NCBI GenBank assembly: GCA_017545185.1 | Contig: JAFWQJ010000051.1 | Coordinates: 1 to 64,000, forward strand | Origin: Oscillospiraceae bacterium | Lineage (GTDB): Bacteria > Bacillota > Clostridia > Oscillospirales > Ruminococcaceae | DNA: 64,000 nucleotides | Direction of reading: 5' to 3' | Shown here: piece after piece, positions 26,236-34,500 of the stretch | Numbering within the stretch: position 1 is the first letter of the stretch | How the letters are laid out: every line of letters starts with the position of its first letter | The notes under the pieces: model-generated | Seen by the model: only the letters and a program-made list of their open reading frames with translations | Told to the model about the DNA's origin: nothing | The model's database searches: none | Program-made: the position numbers and the translations under genes

Positions 26236-26280
26236 AAGCCGCGGGATTCAGAGCGCTTTCTGAATCCCGCGGCTTTCTGT
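26236..26280. terminator. Bidirectional terminator between the ECF genes and the NRPS operon
   Basis: A 17-bp perfect stem, 26236-26252 with 26259-26275, with a 6-base loop. It lies between convergent genes, 4 bases from the NRPS stop. Confidence 0.85.
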
Positions 26281-29200
26281 TATCGGCAGTCCTTCATTTC
26301 CTGTACGCGTGCCGCAAGCTGTCCGAGCTCCTGCAGTTCCAGCACCTCGGCGGATTTCAGTTCAACACCGCAAGCCTGATTGACCGCAGCGGCCAGCCGG
26401 ATCGCTTTCAGGGAATCACCGCCGGAAAGATAATAGTTATCTTCGGGCGATGCGTCGGCAATGCCCAGGTTTTCGCACCAGAGCTGTTTAACCTGCGCAT
26501 AGCATCCGGCACCGGAATGACCGGAATCCTCTCCGGATTCTGCCGGTGCGGGCGCTTCCGCGAAAAGTGCCTGAATGCGCTTTCTGTCCACCTTGCCGTT
26601 GCCGGACAGCGGCAGAACATCGTGCGTATGGATGACGGCAGGGATCATGTAGGGCGGCAGATGCTTCCGGAGATAAGCGGTCGCCTCCGCAGCCGTTTGC
26701 CTTGTCATCTCCCCCTGATAGCCGAATACGCAGCAGGCGAGCCGGTTGAACGCGCCCTCTGCGCCCTCCGCCCAGACCGCCGCACGGCAGCTCGTGAAAT
26801 AATCCTCCAGATGCTTTTCGATCTCCTCGACCTCGATGCGGTGTCCCCTGACCTTGCACTGCTGATCCATTCTGCCGAGAAATTCGATGCAGCCGTCCGC
26901 ATGGAATCTGCCGCGGTCGCCGGTTCTGTACCAGCGGGCGCCGTCCAGCTGAATGAACTTCTCCGCGGTTTTCTGCGGGTCGCCGCAGTAACCCTTTGCC
27001 AGTCCCGCACCGCCGATCAGCAGCTCGCCCGGCACATGATGCGGGCAGTCCCGGAAATCGGTATCGACAATGCGGTACGCCTGCCGGTCAAGCGCCCAAC
27101 CGTAGGGAATGAATTTCCCGCGGATATCCGCCTCGCTGCGGACCTCGTACCAGTTTGACCAGATCGACGCTTCGGTCGCGCCGCCCATGGCGATAAAGCG
27201 GCATTCAGGATCCATGGCGCGGAGTCTGCGCGGGAGTGCCTCGCTGACCCAGTCGCCGGAGAGCATCACGGCTCTGAGCGGCAGCGTCTGACCGGCCTGC
27301 TCCGCGGACGTCATCAGCATATCAAACAGCATCGGCACACTGTTCCAGACGGAAATGCGGTACTGCTGAACGGCTTTGAGCCAGTATTCCGCGTCGCGGT
27401 AATGCGCATGACCGAGCACGGTCAATGCCGCGCCCGCCGCAAAGGTCCCGAACATATCATAGACCGAAAGGTCAAAATCCACGGACGAGACCGCAAGCAG
27501 GCGGTCATCCGGAGAGAGGCCGATCCTTGCACTGACATCGCGGATCGTATTGACGGCGCCGCAGTGCGGGATCTCAACGCCCTTCGGCTCTCCGGTCGTG
27601 CCGGAGGTCAGAATGACATAGGCAGAGCTGTCTGCCGGGATGCCGGCCGGCACAAACAGGGTACTGCTGCGCTGCATATCCGGCATAATGACCGTCAGCG
27701 CACCGGCGTCAAATGCAGGATCGTCCGCGACTGCAAAGCGGATGCCCATGGATGCCGCTGCCTTATGCCGCCGCTCCGCAGGCTGATCCGGCGTAACGGG
27801 CACGTAACAGCCGCCGGCGGAAAGCACCGCCAGAATGCTGACGATCTCCGTGATGCCGCGCTGCACCGTGACGAGCACCTTATCCTGCGGCTTTACGCCT
27901 GCCGCACACAGCTTTTCGGCCAGCGCGGATACAAGTTCTGCAAGTGCTCCGTAGGAATACGCCGTGCCGGATTCGCTGTCAATGACCGCCGTGCGTTCCG
28001 GATGCGCCGCCGCGTTCCGCCAGAAGCCGGAATGCAGACGGTCTGGCTCCGAAAGGTCATAGCCCGGCACAGGCACGGCGGGGTCAAATTCCGATGCCGC
28101 AGAAAAGACCGGATCAAATGACGAAAGCGGCGCTGACCAGTCGCCGTGCAGCGCGATCGCTCTGCGGATGCTTTGTTCCAGTGCGCCGAACATCTCCGGG
28201 ATCATGCCCGCCGGAAACAGTCCGTCCGGCACATCCCAGATACAGACGAGATCATCGCCGGACTGGAAGGTCTGGAAGTCAATGTAGACCTGCGGCGTCT
28301 GCGTCAGCATAAAACCGGTCTTGCCGAGAACGTCAGCCGTTTCGCCGGAGATCAGCGCAATGCCCTCTGTACAGGAAAACACGACCGGTGCCGGGATCCC
28401 CGCTGCTTTGCCGGATGCCGTCAGCAGCTTCTGTACCGCCATGCCGCCGAATGCGCTGTGCTCGTAATGCGCACAGAACCGCTGCCGGACCGCCGCGATC
28501 TGTTCTGCAAGCGGCTGCCGGGGATCTATATGGATATCCAGCAGCAGAAGCTCCGTGAAATCCGCGACGGCGTGCTCCGTCCCCTTCAGGGAAAGATCGC
28601 GGTTGAACAGCGGAAGATTGATGAGCAGATCATCGCTTCCGCTCCAGCGGCTGAGCACATTCGCATAAAGCGTCAGCAGCAGCATGGCGATCGTCGTCTG
28701 ATTGTTCGCCGCATCCTGCCGGAGCGCCTGATAATCCGCAGCCGCAATGACCGTCTGCTGCCGGGTATACGCCGCACCGGAGATCGCCTCGGGACGGGCG
28801 GCAAGGGGCAGCTGTGAGCCGGTTTTCCAGTCTGCGGTGACGGATTCCCAGTAGGCTCTGTCCGCCTGCAGCTTCTCCGCGTCACGCGCCTGTTTTGCCG
28901 CAAGATAACTGCGGAAGCTCCAGTCCTTCTGTACCGGCAGCTGTTCTCCGCGGTAGAGCGCGGCAAGATCGTCAAGAATGATCTTGAAGCTGACAACATC
29001 CGCGACGAGCAGGTCAAGATCAAAGCAAAGGCGCATACGCTGCCCGGAAAGCAGGCAGACTGCAAGTCCGGCGCAGATCCCGTCCCCGACCCTGAGCTTT
29101 CTGTGAGACTGGACTGCGCGGATCTCCGCGAGCATCTGCTCCTGTACGGTTTCATCGGCATACCGCAGATCATGCAGCTCAAACATCGCTTCCGATGCGG

Positions 29201-29684
29201 CTGTTTCCGTGATCTGCTGGGTACCGTCCGGATCGAATTTTGCGCGGAGCATCGGATGTGCGGCGAGCAGCTGCTTCCATGCCTCGTGCAGCCGCTTGGT
29301 ATCCAGCAGGCTGTCGCGGTCAAATTCAATATACACATGACAGCTGATGCCGCCGAGCGGCTGGCCGTCTGCTCTGCCGGTCAGATATGCCTGCTGCACA
29401 TCGGTCAGCGGGAACGGTGCGGCATCGGCAGCCGGAAGGCTGATCTCTGTTTCTGCGGCGCCGGCTCTCTCCGCGCAGAGTGCCGCCCATGCATTGAGCG
29501 TCGGTTTGCGGCTCAGCTCCGGAAAGGATACGCGGATGCCCTTCTGCCGCAGCAGCCCGACGATGCGCATGGTTTTCATCGAATTGAGCCCGTAATGCAG
29601 CAGGCTTTCATCCGCCGGCAGTTCCTGCGCGGTGCCCAGTACGGACACAAGCATCTCTGCAAGCTCTGTTTTGATCTGATTCAT
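26280..29684 (-). CDS. NRPS: aryl-carrier, heterocyclization, adenylation, peptidyl-carrier (1134 aa)
   Basis: Four domains. An N-terminal carrier domain (Ser35 in HYGLNSMKTM) resembles aryl carrier domains of HMWP2/PchE-type synthetases. A heterocyclization domain (about 90-510) has the diagnostic DxxxxDxxS motif at D224, D229 and S232 in place of HHxxxDG. An adenylation domain (about 560-1010) has YVILTSGTTGEPKG, FDLSVYDMF and ISVWNSVPMLF; the first four specificity positions read D-L-Y-N, the cysteine code start. A final carrier domain has GGDSL (Ser1091). It should condense an aryl or acyl group with cysteine and cyclise it to a thiazoline. No thioesterase, reductase or methyltransferase domain is present, so release must be in trans. 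It is the last gene of the operon, and its ATG overlaps the upstream stop. Confidence 0.92.
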   Translation of the reverse strand: MNQIKTELAEMLVSVLGTAQELPADESLLHYGLNSMKTMRIVGLLRQKGIRVSFPELSRKPTLNAWAALCAERAGAAETEISLPAADAAPFPLTDVQQAYLTGRADGQPLGGISCHVYIEFDRDSLLDTKRLHEAWKQLLAAHPMLRAKFDPDGTQQITETAASEAMFELHDLRYADETVQEQMLAEIRAVQSHRKLRVGDGICAGLAVCLLSGQRMRLCFDLDLLVADVVSFKIILDDLAALYRGEQLPVQKDWSFRSYLAAKQARDAEKLQADRAYWESVTADWKTGSQLPLAARPEAISGAAYTRQQTVIAAADYQALRQDAANNQTTIAMLLLTLYANVLSRWSGSDDLLINLPLFNRDLSLKGTEHAVADFTELLLLDIHIDPRQPLAEQIAAVRQRFCAHYEHSAFGGMAVQKLLTASGKAAGIPAPVVFSCTEGIALISGETADVLGKTGFMLTQTPQVYIDFQTFQSGDDLVCIWDVPDGLFPAGMIPEMFGALEQSIRRAIALHGDWSAPLSSFDPVFSAASEFDPAVPVPGYDLSEPDRLHSGFWRNAAAHPERTAVIDSESGTAYSYGALAELVSALAEKLCAAGVKPQDKVLVTVQRGITEIVSILAVLSAGGCYVPVTPDQPAERRHKAAASMGIRFAVADDPAFDAGALTVIMPDMQRSSTLFVPAGIPADSSAYVILTSGTTGEPKGVEIPHCGAVNTIRDVSARIGLSPDDRLLAVSSVDFDLSVYDMFGTFAAGAALTVLGHAHYRDAEYWLKAVQQYRISVWNSVPMLFDMLMTSAEQAGQTLPLRAVMLSGDWVSEALPRRLRAMDPECRFIAMGGATEASIWSNWYEVRSEADIRGKFIPYGWALDRQAYRIVDTDFRDCPHHVPGELLIGGAGLAKGYCGDPQKTAEKFIQLDGARWYRTGDRGRFHADGCIEFLGRMDQQCKVRGHRIEVEEIEKHLEDYFTSCRAAVWAEGAEGAFNRLACCVFGYQGEMTRQTAAEATAYLRKHLPPYMIPAVIHTHDVLPLSGNGKVDRKRIQALFAEAPAPAESGEDSGHSGAGCYAQVKQLWCENLGIADASPEDNYYLSGGDSLKAIRLAAAVNQACGVELKSAEVLELQELGQLAARVQEMKDCR

Positions 29685-31255
29685 TCTTTCACCTCATCCA
29701 GCATCTTCCGCAGCGCTTTCACATCGGTCTTGCCGACTGCCGTCAGCGGGAACTCCGTACAGAACAGGATCCTGTCCGGCTGCTTGAATGCTGCAAGCGA
29801 TCCGCCGCGGAGAAATGCCGTGATATCCTGTTCGGTCAGTGACGGATCGCTGCACAGCACAAACGCGCAGACCGCCGTGCCGGTATCCGGATCGTCATGT
29901 CCCAGCACGACCGCATCCCTGACCGCAGGATGTTTGCGCAGCGCATCCTCGACCTCGGCCGGCGTGATCTTTTCGCCGCCCCTGTTGATGACCGCGTCCA
30001 TTCTGCCGAGCACGGTGATATTGCCGTCCGAACGGCGGACAGCCCTGTCGCCCGTCCGGTAGAAGCCGTCCGGCGTGAATTTTTCCGGCCTGATATTGTG
30101 GTAGTAGTGATCGACCGTATAAGGGCCGCGCGCGATCAGCTCGCCCGCTGTTCCGTCGGGAACCTCACAGAGATTTTCGTCCACAATGCGGATCTCATCC
30201 GCTTCGGAGATCTCCCGCCCCTGCGAATACAGCACCGCATCCGCGGGATCGTCCGGACGCGTGCAGGTGATGATGCCCTCACTCATGCCGTATATCTGCA
30301 TGACGCGGCACTGAAAGGAGGATTCACACGCGCTGACCAGCTCCGGCTCAACGACCGCGCCGCCGAGCTGAAGCAGCTTCAGCGAATCGCTGCCGTATTC
30401 CGCAAAGATCGGCTGCATTTCCAGGCACATCTTCGCGACCGCCGGAACGAGAGAGGTCATTGTCACATGCGCTTCGTCGATCAGCCGCAGCAGCTCATCC
30501 GGAGAGGGAACATAGGACATCACGACCGTGCCGCCCGTGCAGAAGGTGCCGAACAGTCCCGTACAGATAAAAAAGTTATGCGTCAGCGGCATGGCGGCAA
30601 GATAAACGCTGTTTTTGTCCAGCCCGCAGATCTCCGCGCATTTGCGCACGGAATAATAATGATCGGCATGGGTGCGCTCGATCAGCTTCGGGATCCCCGT
30701 TGAGCCGCCGGACAGCAGCAGAAACGCCGTATCATCGAAGGCGGGGGCGGGGAGACCGTCCGGCAGAACCAGCGACGCGTCCTGACAGTATTCTTTCAGT
30801 TCCTGCTCATAGATCACGGTGCGGACGGTTTCCGCTGCGGCGCAGACGGCTTCGGTCAGCGCACGGTAGGAAAAATCGAGATACTGCTCCGTGCAGAGAT
30901 AGGCAGCTGCTTCCGCTTCCTTCGCGATCGCGGAGACCTCTGTTTCGCGCAGCGCCGGATAAACCGGGATCACGACCGCCCCGATCCGGAACAGTCCGAA
31001 ATAAGCAGGCGCGATCGTCACGGTATTGCACATCTGCAGCAGCACACGGTCGCCCTTCCGGATGCCTTTTTTCAGGAATGCCGCCGCAAGCCGTTCCGCA
31101 TACAGCGCAAGCTGCCGGTAGGTCATCGTATCGTCACCGTCGCGCACGGCCAAGCGGCCGCCGTACTGCGCCGCCCATTCCTGCACCAGATCGCCGTAGG
31201 TCTTTTTCAGCCAGAAACCCTTTTCAATGTATTCCTTCACACGGTTCGCGTTCAT
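29681..31255 (-). CDS. Aryl-acid-AMP ligase, EntE/DhbE/YbtE-like, 524 aa
   Basis: Activates an aromatic acid as its adenylate and loads it on an aryl carrier domain, here probably that of the NRPS next door. Core motifs are FLLLSGGSTGIPKLIERTH, MPLTHNFFICTGL (the H-N pair seen in DHB/salicylate ligases), QIYGMSEGIITCTR, ARGPYTVDHYY, GFYRTGD, GRMDAVINRGGEKI and the terminal PLTAVGKTD with the catalytic Lys. Length is normal for EntE. No gene for making salicylate or 2,3-dihydroxybenzoate is seen in the window, so the aryl acid must come from elsewhere or be another acid. ATGA overlap with the NRPS gene. Confidence 0.9.
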   Translation of the reverse strand: MNANRVKEYIEKGFWLKKTYGDLVQEWAAQYGGRLAVRDGDDTMTYRQLALYAERLAAAFLKKGIRKGDRVLLQMCNTVTIAPAYFGLFRIGAVVIPVYPALRETEVSAIAKEAEAAAYLCTEQYLDFSYRALTEAVCAAAETVRTVIYEQELKEYCQDASLVLPDGLPAPAFDDTAFLLLSGGSTGIPKLIERTHADHYYSVRKCAEICGLDKNSVYLAAMPLTHNFFICTGLFGTFCTGGTVVMSYVPSPDELLRLIDEAHVTMTSLVPAVAKMCLEMQPIFAEYGSDSLKLLQLGGAVVEPELVSACESSFQCRVMQIYGMSEGIITCTRPDDPADAVLYSQGREISEADEIRIVDENLCEVPDGTAGELIARGPYTVDHYYHNIRPEKFTPDGFYRTGDRAVRRSDGNITVLGRMDAVINRGGEKITPAEVEDALRKHPAVRDAVVLGHDDPDTGTAVCAFVLCSDPSLTEQDITAFLRGGSLAAFKQPDRILFCTEFPLTAVGKTDVKALRKMLDEVKE

Positions 31256-31257
31256 GG

Positions 31258-32013
31258 TCAGCTGTTTTCCTCCCCATGCTTTGATTCGTTCAGAAACCCG
31301 CGGATGATCTCCCGCAGCAGCGCATGGATCTCCGCCTCATTTTCAAAAAGATAAAAATGGCCGCCGGGCAGAAACCGGCTGCCGAATCCGCTGCCGGTAT
31401 AATGCCGCCAGCGCAGAACATCCGCACGGGATGCCTCCGGATCGTCCGTCCCGCCGAGCGCGTATACCGGACAATGCAGCTTTGTTCCGCTGCAGTCGCA
31501 GTACCGGCGCATCATGGCAAGATCGGCGCGGAACAGCGGCAGCAGCATCGCAAGCAGCGACGCATCCTGCATGATCTCCGCCGGGATCCCGCCGAGCGTC
31601 CGCAGATAGCTGCCGAGCGCGGGATCCGTCATGGCCTCCGGATCGGCCTTCTCCGGAATATCCGGTGCGGGACTGCCGGAAACAATGACGCCGCGCAGAA
31701 AAACGCCGCGGCGTTCCAGCAGCTTTGCTGTTTCATAGGCGATCTTCGCGCCCATGCTGTGCCCGAACAGCACAAGATCATCGCAGCCGCCGGCATTCTG
31801 CATGACCGCATCCGCGGCGTCTGCACACTGACGCTCCACGGTGCCGCAGTGCGGGAGATGCCGTTGTTCCTCCCGCCCGGCAAGCTGCACCGGACAGACC
31901 TGAATCCCGTTTCCGAGCCTGCCGCACCATTTGCGGTAAACAGACGCCCCGCCGCCCGCATAAGGCAGGCAGAACAGCCTGACCGCCGGTCGCTTCGCCG
32001 TCATTTGCATCAT
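31258..32013 (-). CDS. Type II thioesterase, 251 aa
   Basis: Alpha/beta hydrolase of the GrsT/YbtT type. LFCLPYAGGGASVYRKW is the start, the nucleophile elbow is FGHSMGAKIAYE, the acid is in ALGGTDDPEA and the His in LPGGHFYLFEN. Such enzymes clear wrongly loaded carrier domains or release products. Its ATG overlaps the stop of the PPTase gene. It is one of three thioesterase-like genes in the operon and the one closest to the NRPS. Confidence 0.88.
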   Translation of the reverse strand: MMQMTAKRPAVRLFCLPYAGGGASVYRKWCGRLGNGIQVCPVQLAGREEQRHLPHCGTVERQCADAADAVMQNAGGCDDLVLFGHSMGAKIAYETAKLLERRGVFLRGVIVSGSPAPDIPEKADPEAMTDPALGSYLRTLGGIPAEIMQDASLLAMLLPLFRADLAMMRRYCDCSGTKLHCPVYALGGTDDPEASRADVLRWRHYTGSGFGSRFLPGGHFYLFENEAEIHALLREIIRGFLNESKHGEENS

Positions 32014-32705
32014 CCTTTTCCGTATTCCTGCAGGAGCGTATCCGCATCAAGCCAGATGCATCCCTGCATGTTCTGTTTGCCGCAGACAGAAACAAAATAG
32101 CCGCCCGGCAGCCGGAGCTGTGCCGTACAGAGCGCCGGTTCAAATCCGTGCGTATAAAAAATGCCGTCCGCGCCGATGAACGAAACGCTGTTCAGTGCTG
32201 CGGAAAGACCTGTCCCTCTGTATTTGAGATACGCCTCTTTGAGCGTCCAGAGCCGGAAGAAATATTCCGGATAAAGCGGCTCCGGCAGGCTGTCCAGAAA
32301 ATCAGCCTCCCGCTGATGAAAGAACTGCCGCGCCAGCATCCGTTCGCATTTGCCGGTCTGCTCAACATCAATGCCGACTGCGCCGTCCGAGACCGCACAG
32401 ACTGCATAGTCTCCGGCGTGCGACAGATTGAAATGCACCGCCGGCTTTTCTGCGGAATACGGCTTTCCGTATGGGCCGCGGAGAAAGTGCAGCTGCTCCG
32501 GTGCAAGCCCGGTGACGTCGGACAGGATATGCCGCACCAGCAGGTCACCGAACAGGATCCGGTTGTATTCACTGCGGCATTTCATCTTATGCAGCCGCTC
32601 CCGCTTTTCCTCGGAGAGCATCTGCAAAGCGCGCTGCACAAGCCGCTCCTGTTCGATGCAGGGCGGCAGATACAGCGCATAGACCCGGTTCAGAGATTCA
32701 CGCAT
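32010..32705 (-). CDS. Sfp-type 4'-phosphopantetheinyl transferase, 231 aa
   Basis: Moves phosphopantetheine from CoA to carrier-protein serines, activating the NRPS and the two free carrier proteins. Motifs: HFNLSHAGDYAVCAV, VGIDVEQ (Mg ligands) and FFRLWTLKEAYLKYRGTGL. Length and order match Sfp/EntD enzymes. It overlaps the preceding GNAT gene by 16 bases. Confidence 0.92.
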   Translation of the reverse strand: MRESLNRVYALYLPPCIEQERLVQRALQMLSEEKRERLHKMKCRSEYNRILFGDLLVRHILSDVTGLAPEQLHFLRGPYGKPYSAEKPAVHFNLSHAGDYAVCAVSDGAVGIDVEQTGKCERMLARQFFHQREADFLDSLPEPLYPEYFFRLWTLKEAYLKYRGTGLSAALNSVSFIGADGIFYTHGFEPALCTAQLRLPGGYFVSVCGKQNMQGCIWLDADTLLQEYGKG

Positions 32706-33184
32706 TCTTTCATCATCAGGTGCTCATCGACCTTTTTGCGGAACAGTCCCGGCAGCAGCCCGACCTCCGTATAGCCGGAGCGCTCGTAAAACTTTCTGGC
32801 ACCGGTGTTCCAGTCCCCGACGACCAGAAACACCTTGCTCCGCAGCTTCCGGATGCCGTCCGGATTCAGCGCATACTGCTCAAAAAATTCGAGCAGTCGC
32901 TTGCCGCAGCCGGTCTTGCGGTAGGCCTCGCGGACAAAGACGATATGCAGATACGGATACAGATAAAACGCGCCGTTCTTCTGAAACCAGATAAAGCCTG
33001 CCGTTTCTCCGCCGCATTTCAGCAGATACATCAGATCGGTGCCGAATGCAGCCGTGAGCGTTTCCTCGAGCGTCTGCAGCGTCGGGTAATACTTCCGCCC
33101 GAGCTCCGAATCAAACAGCATTTCCGCCGTTTCGCGCAGATCGCCGCGCTGCGCCGGTTCGATCGTAAAAGCCGGTGTTTTCAT
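32690..33184 (-). CDS. GNAT-family acetyltransferase, 164 aa
   Basis: A single GNAT domain: PAQRGDLRETAEMLF at the start, the acetyl-CoA loop in VFVREAYRKTGCGKRLLEFF and the C-terminal GARKFYERSGYTEVG. It probably acylates a pathway intermediate or gives self-protection. Its place inside the coupled operon, between carrier-protein and PPTase genes, argues for a pathway role; the substrate cannot be read from the sequence. Confidence 0.85.
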   Translation of the reverse strand: MKTPAFTIEPAQRGDLRETAEMLFDSELGRKYYPTLQTLEETLTAAFGTDLMYLLKCGGETAGFIWFQKNGAFYLYPYLHIVFVREAYRKTGCGKRLLEFFEQYALNPDGIRKLRSKVFLVVGDWNTGARKFYERSGYTEVGLLPGLFRKKVDEHLMMKECVNL

Positions 33185-33186
33185 AT

Positions 33187-33435
33187 TCAGCCCTTTCTCG
33201 GTGCTTCGCTGATGACCGAAGCGATCGACTGCACGGTATTGAACTGCTCCAGCTTCAGATCTTCGAGCGAAAGCTCGACCCCGAATGCCTCCTCAAATAC
33301 GCCGATCAGCCCGATGATGTCGAACGACTCGATAAAGCCGCCGGAGATCAGCTCCGTCGTCTCGTCAAAATCCGTGTCCTCCAGCTCGTCAATGTTGTTT
33401 TTCAGCAGGATGATCAGCTCTTCCGAAATACTCAT
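33187..33435 (-). CDS. Free acyl/peptidyl carrier protein, 82 aa
   Basis: A four-helix carrier protein with the phosphopantetheine serine in GGFIESFDIIGL, acidic overall, comparable to DltC-type carriers. The residue before the serine is Glu instead of the usual Asp. ATG 33435 is preferred over an upstream GTG because AAGGAG is 7 bases before it. It lies between the PP-loop enzyme and the GNAT, so intermediates bound to it may be substrates of either. Confidence 0.85.
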   Translation of the reverse strand: MSISEELIILLKNNIDELEDTDFDETTELISGGFIESFDIIGLIGVFEEAFGVELSLEDLKLEQFNTVQSIASVISEAPRKG

Positions 33436-33463
33436 CGTTTCCACTCCTTACACCGCAATGTTT

Positions 33464-34480
33464 TTACAGAATATCGTTCAGCGTCAGCCCGAGCTTCTGC
33501 AGCGCACTGACAAGGTCGCTTTCCTCGATCGGGCTTTCGATAATCTCCTCGGCGCGCGCTCTGGTCAGCTCGCCGCTCCGCACCTGTACGCTGAGCTCAG
33601 ATTCGTGCTGCGCATAGCCGAACTGCTTTTCCGCGAGATACTGTGCCACATAATTGAACGCGCAGTTCGAGGATTTATCCGGCCAGCTGCGCTTCGGCTT
33701 CTGCCATTTCAGCTCCCGCGTGATGAGCGCGAGGATCTCATCCTCGTTCCACTCCACATACTTGAACGGGGAGATCTGCCGGATCCGTCCGAAATGCTCC
33801 GTGAAATAACGCTGCTGATTCTGATACATCGGCAGCAGATGCCCGAAATCCGGGTCGCCGTCCAGCAGCTCGCAGATGTTCCGGTCGGATTCGTCATAGA
33901 TCCAGAACAGCTCGCTGTTCCGCAGATACTGCTGCCCCTTTGTATATCCGCCGAGGGAAAGCCCGATCCCGTATTTCTGACAGATCGACAGCACCGCCCT
34001 GTCCAGCAGCGCATGGCAGATGCGGCAGTAGTAAAGCCGCCTGCCGGAGCGCAGCAGCCGCGGGAACAGCCGGAGCATATCCGCGGTTTTATAGATCAGC
34101 AGGTCTGCGCCGAGAATATCCGTTGCATTGCGGACATTCTGATACATTTCCTCCAGCGCAAAGCCGTTGTCAATGAAAACCGCAAGCGGCTTCAGCCCGA
34201 GCGTTCTGACTGCGATATACAGCGTCATGATGCTGTCCTTGCCGCCGGACACGGCAACGACGCAGTCGTATTCGCCCTTGTTTTTATAGCGGTCAACCTT
34301 TTTCTGCAGGATCGCAAGCTTCTTCTCCGGCGAAAACTGTTCAAAGGTCTCCTGCTGCGCTTCGGTCTGCCGGAACGCTCTGCAAAGGCTGCAGACGCCG
34401 GTTTCATCCAGTTCCACATGGCCGGGTGTTTCCGGCATGATGCAGCAGCGGCACCGCTTCGCTTGAATATTATACCGCAT
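33464..34480 (-). CDS. PP-loop ATP pyrophosphatase with zinc ribbon (WbpG/TtuA-like), 338 aa
   Basis: N-terminal zinc ribbon: Cys10/Cys13 and Cys30/Cys33 (CRCCIMPE and GVCSLC). PP-loop SGGKDS at 78-83. A second CxxC, YYCRICHALL (Cys152, Cys155), follows the nucleotide-binding half. This layout occurs in N-acetyl-sugar amidotransferases (WbpG/PseA) and in tRNA or small-molecule sulfurtransferases that adenylate a carbonyl and replace its oxygen with N or S. No HisH-like glutaminase partner is present. Beside carrier proteins, an aaRS-like ligase and a KASIII-like enzyme, thionation or amidination of a carrier-bound acyl group is a reasonable inference, similar in logic to the PP-loop enzyme of closthioamide biosynthesis. 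Confidence 0.8.
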   Translation of the reverse strand: MRYNIQAKRCRCCIMPETPGHVELDETGVCSLCRAFRQTEAQQETFEQFSPEKKLAILQKKVDRYKNKGEYDCVVAVSGGKDSIMTLYIAVRTLGLKPLAVFIDNGFALEEMYQNVRNATDILGADLLIYKTADMLRLFPRLLRSGRRLYYCRICHALLDRAVLSICQKYGIGLSLGGYTKGQQYLRNSELFWIYDESDRNICELLDGDPDFGHLLPMYQNQQRYFTEHFGRIRQISPFKYVEWNEDEILALITRELKWQKPKRSWPDKSSNCAFNYVAQYLAEKQFGYAQHESELSVQVRSGELTRARAEEIIESPIEESDLVSALQKLGLTLNDIL

Positions 34481-34500
34481 GGTATGATCCCTTTCCGCTG

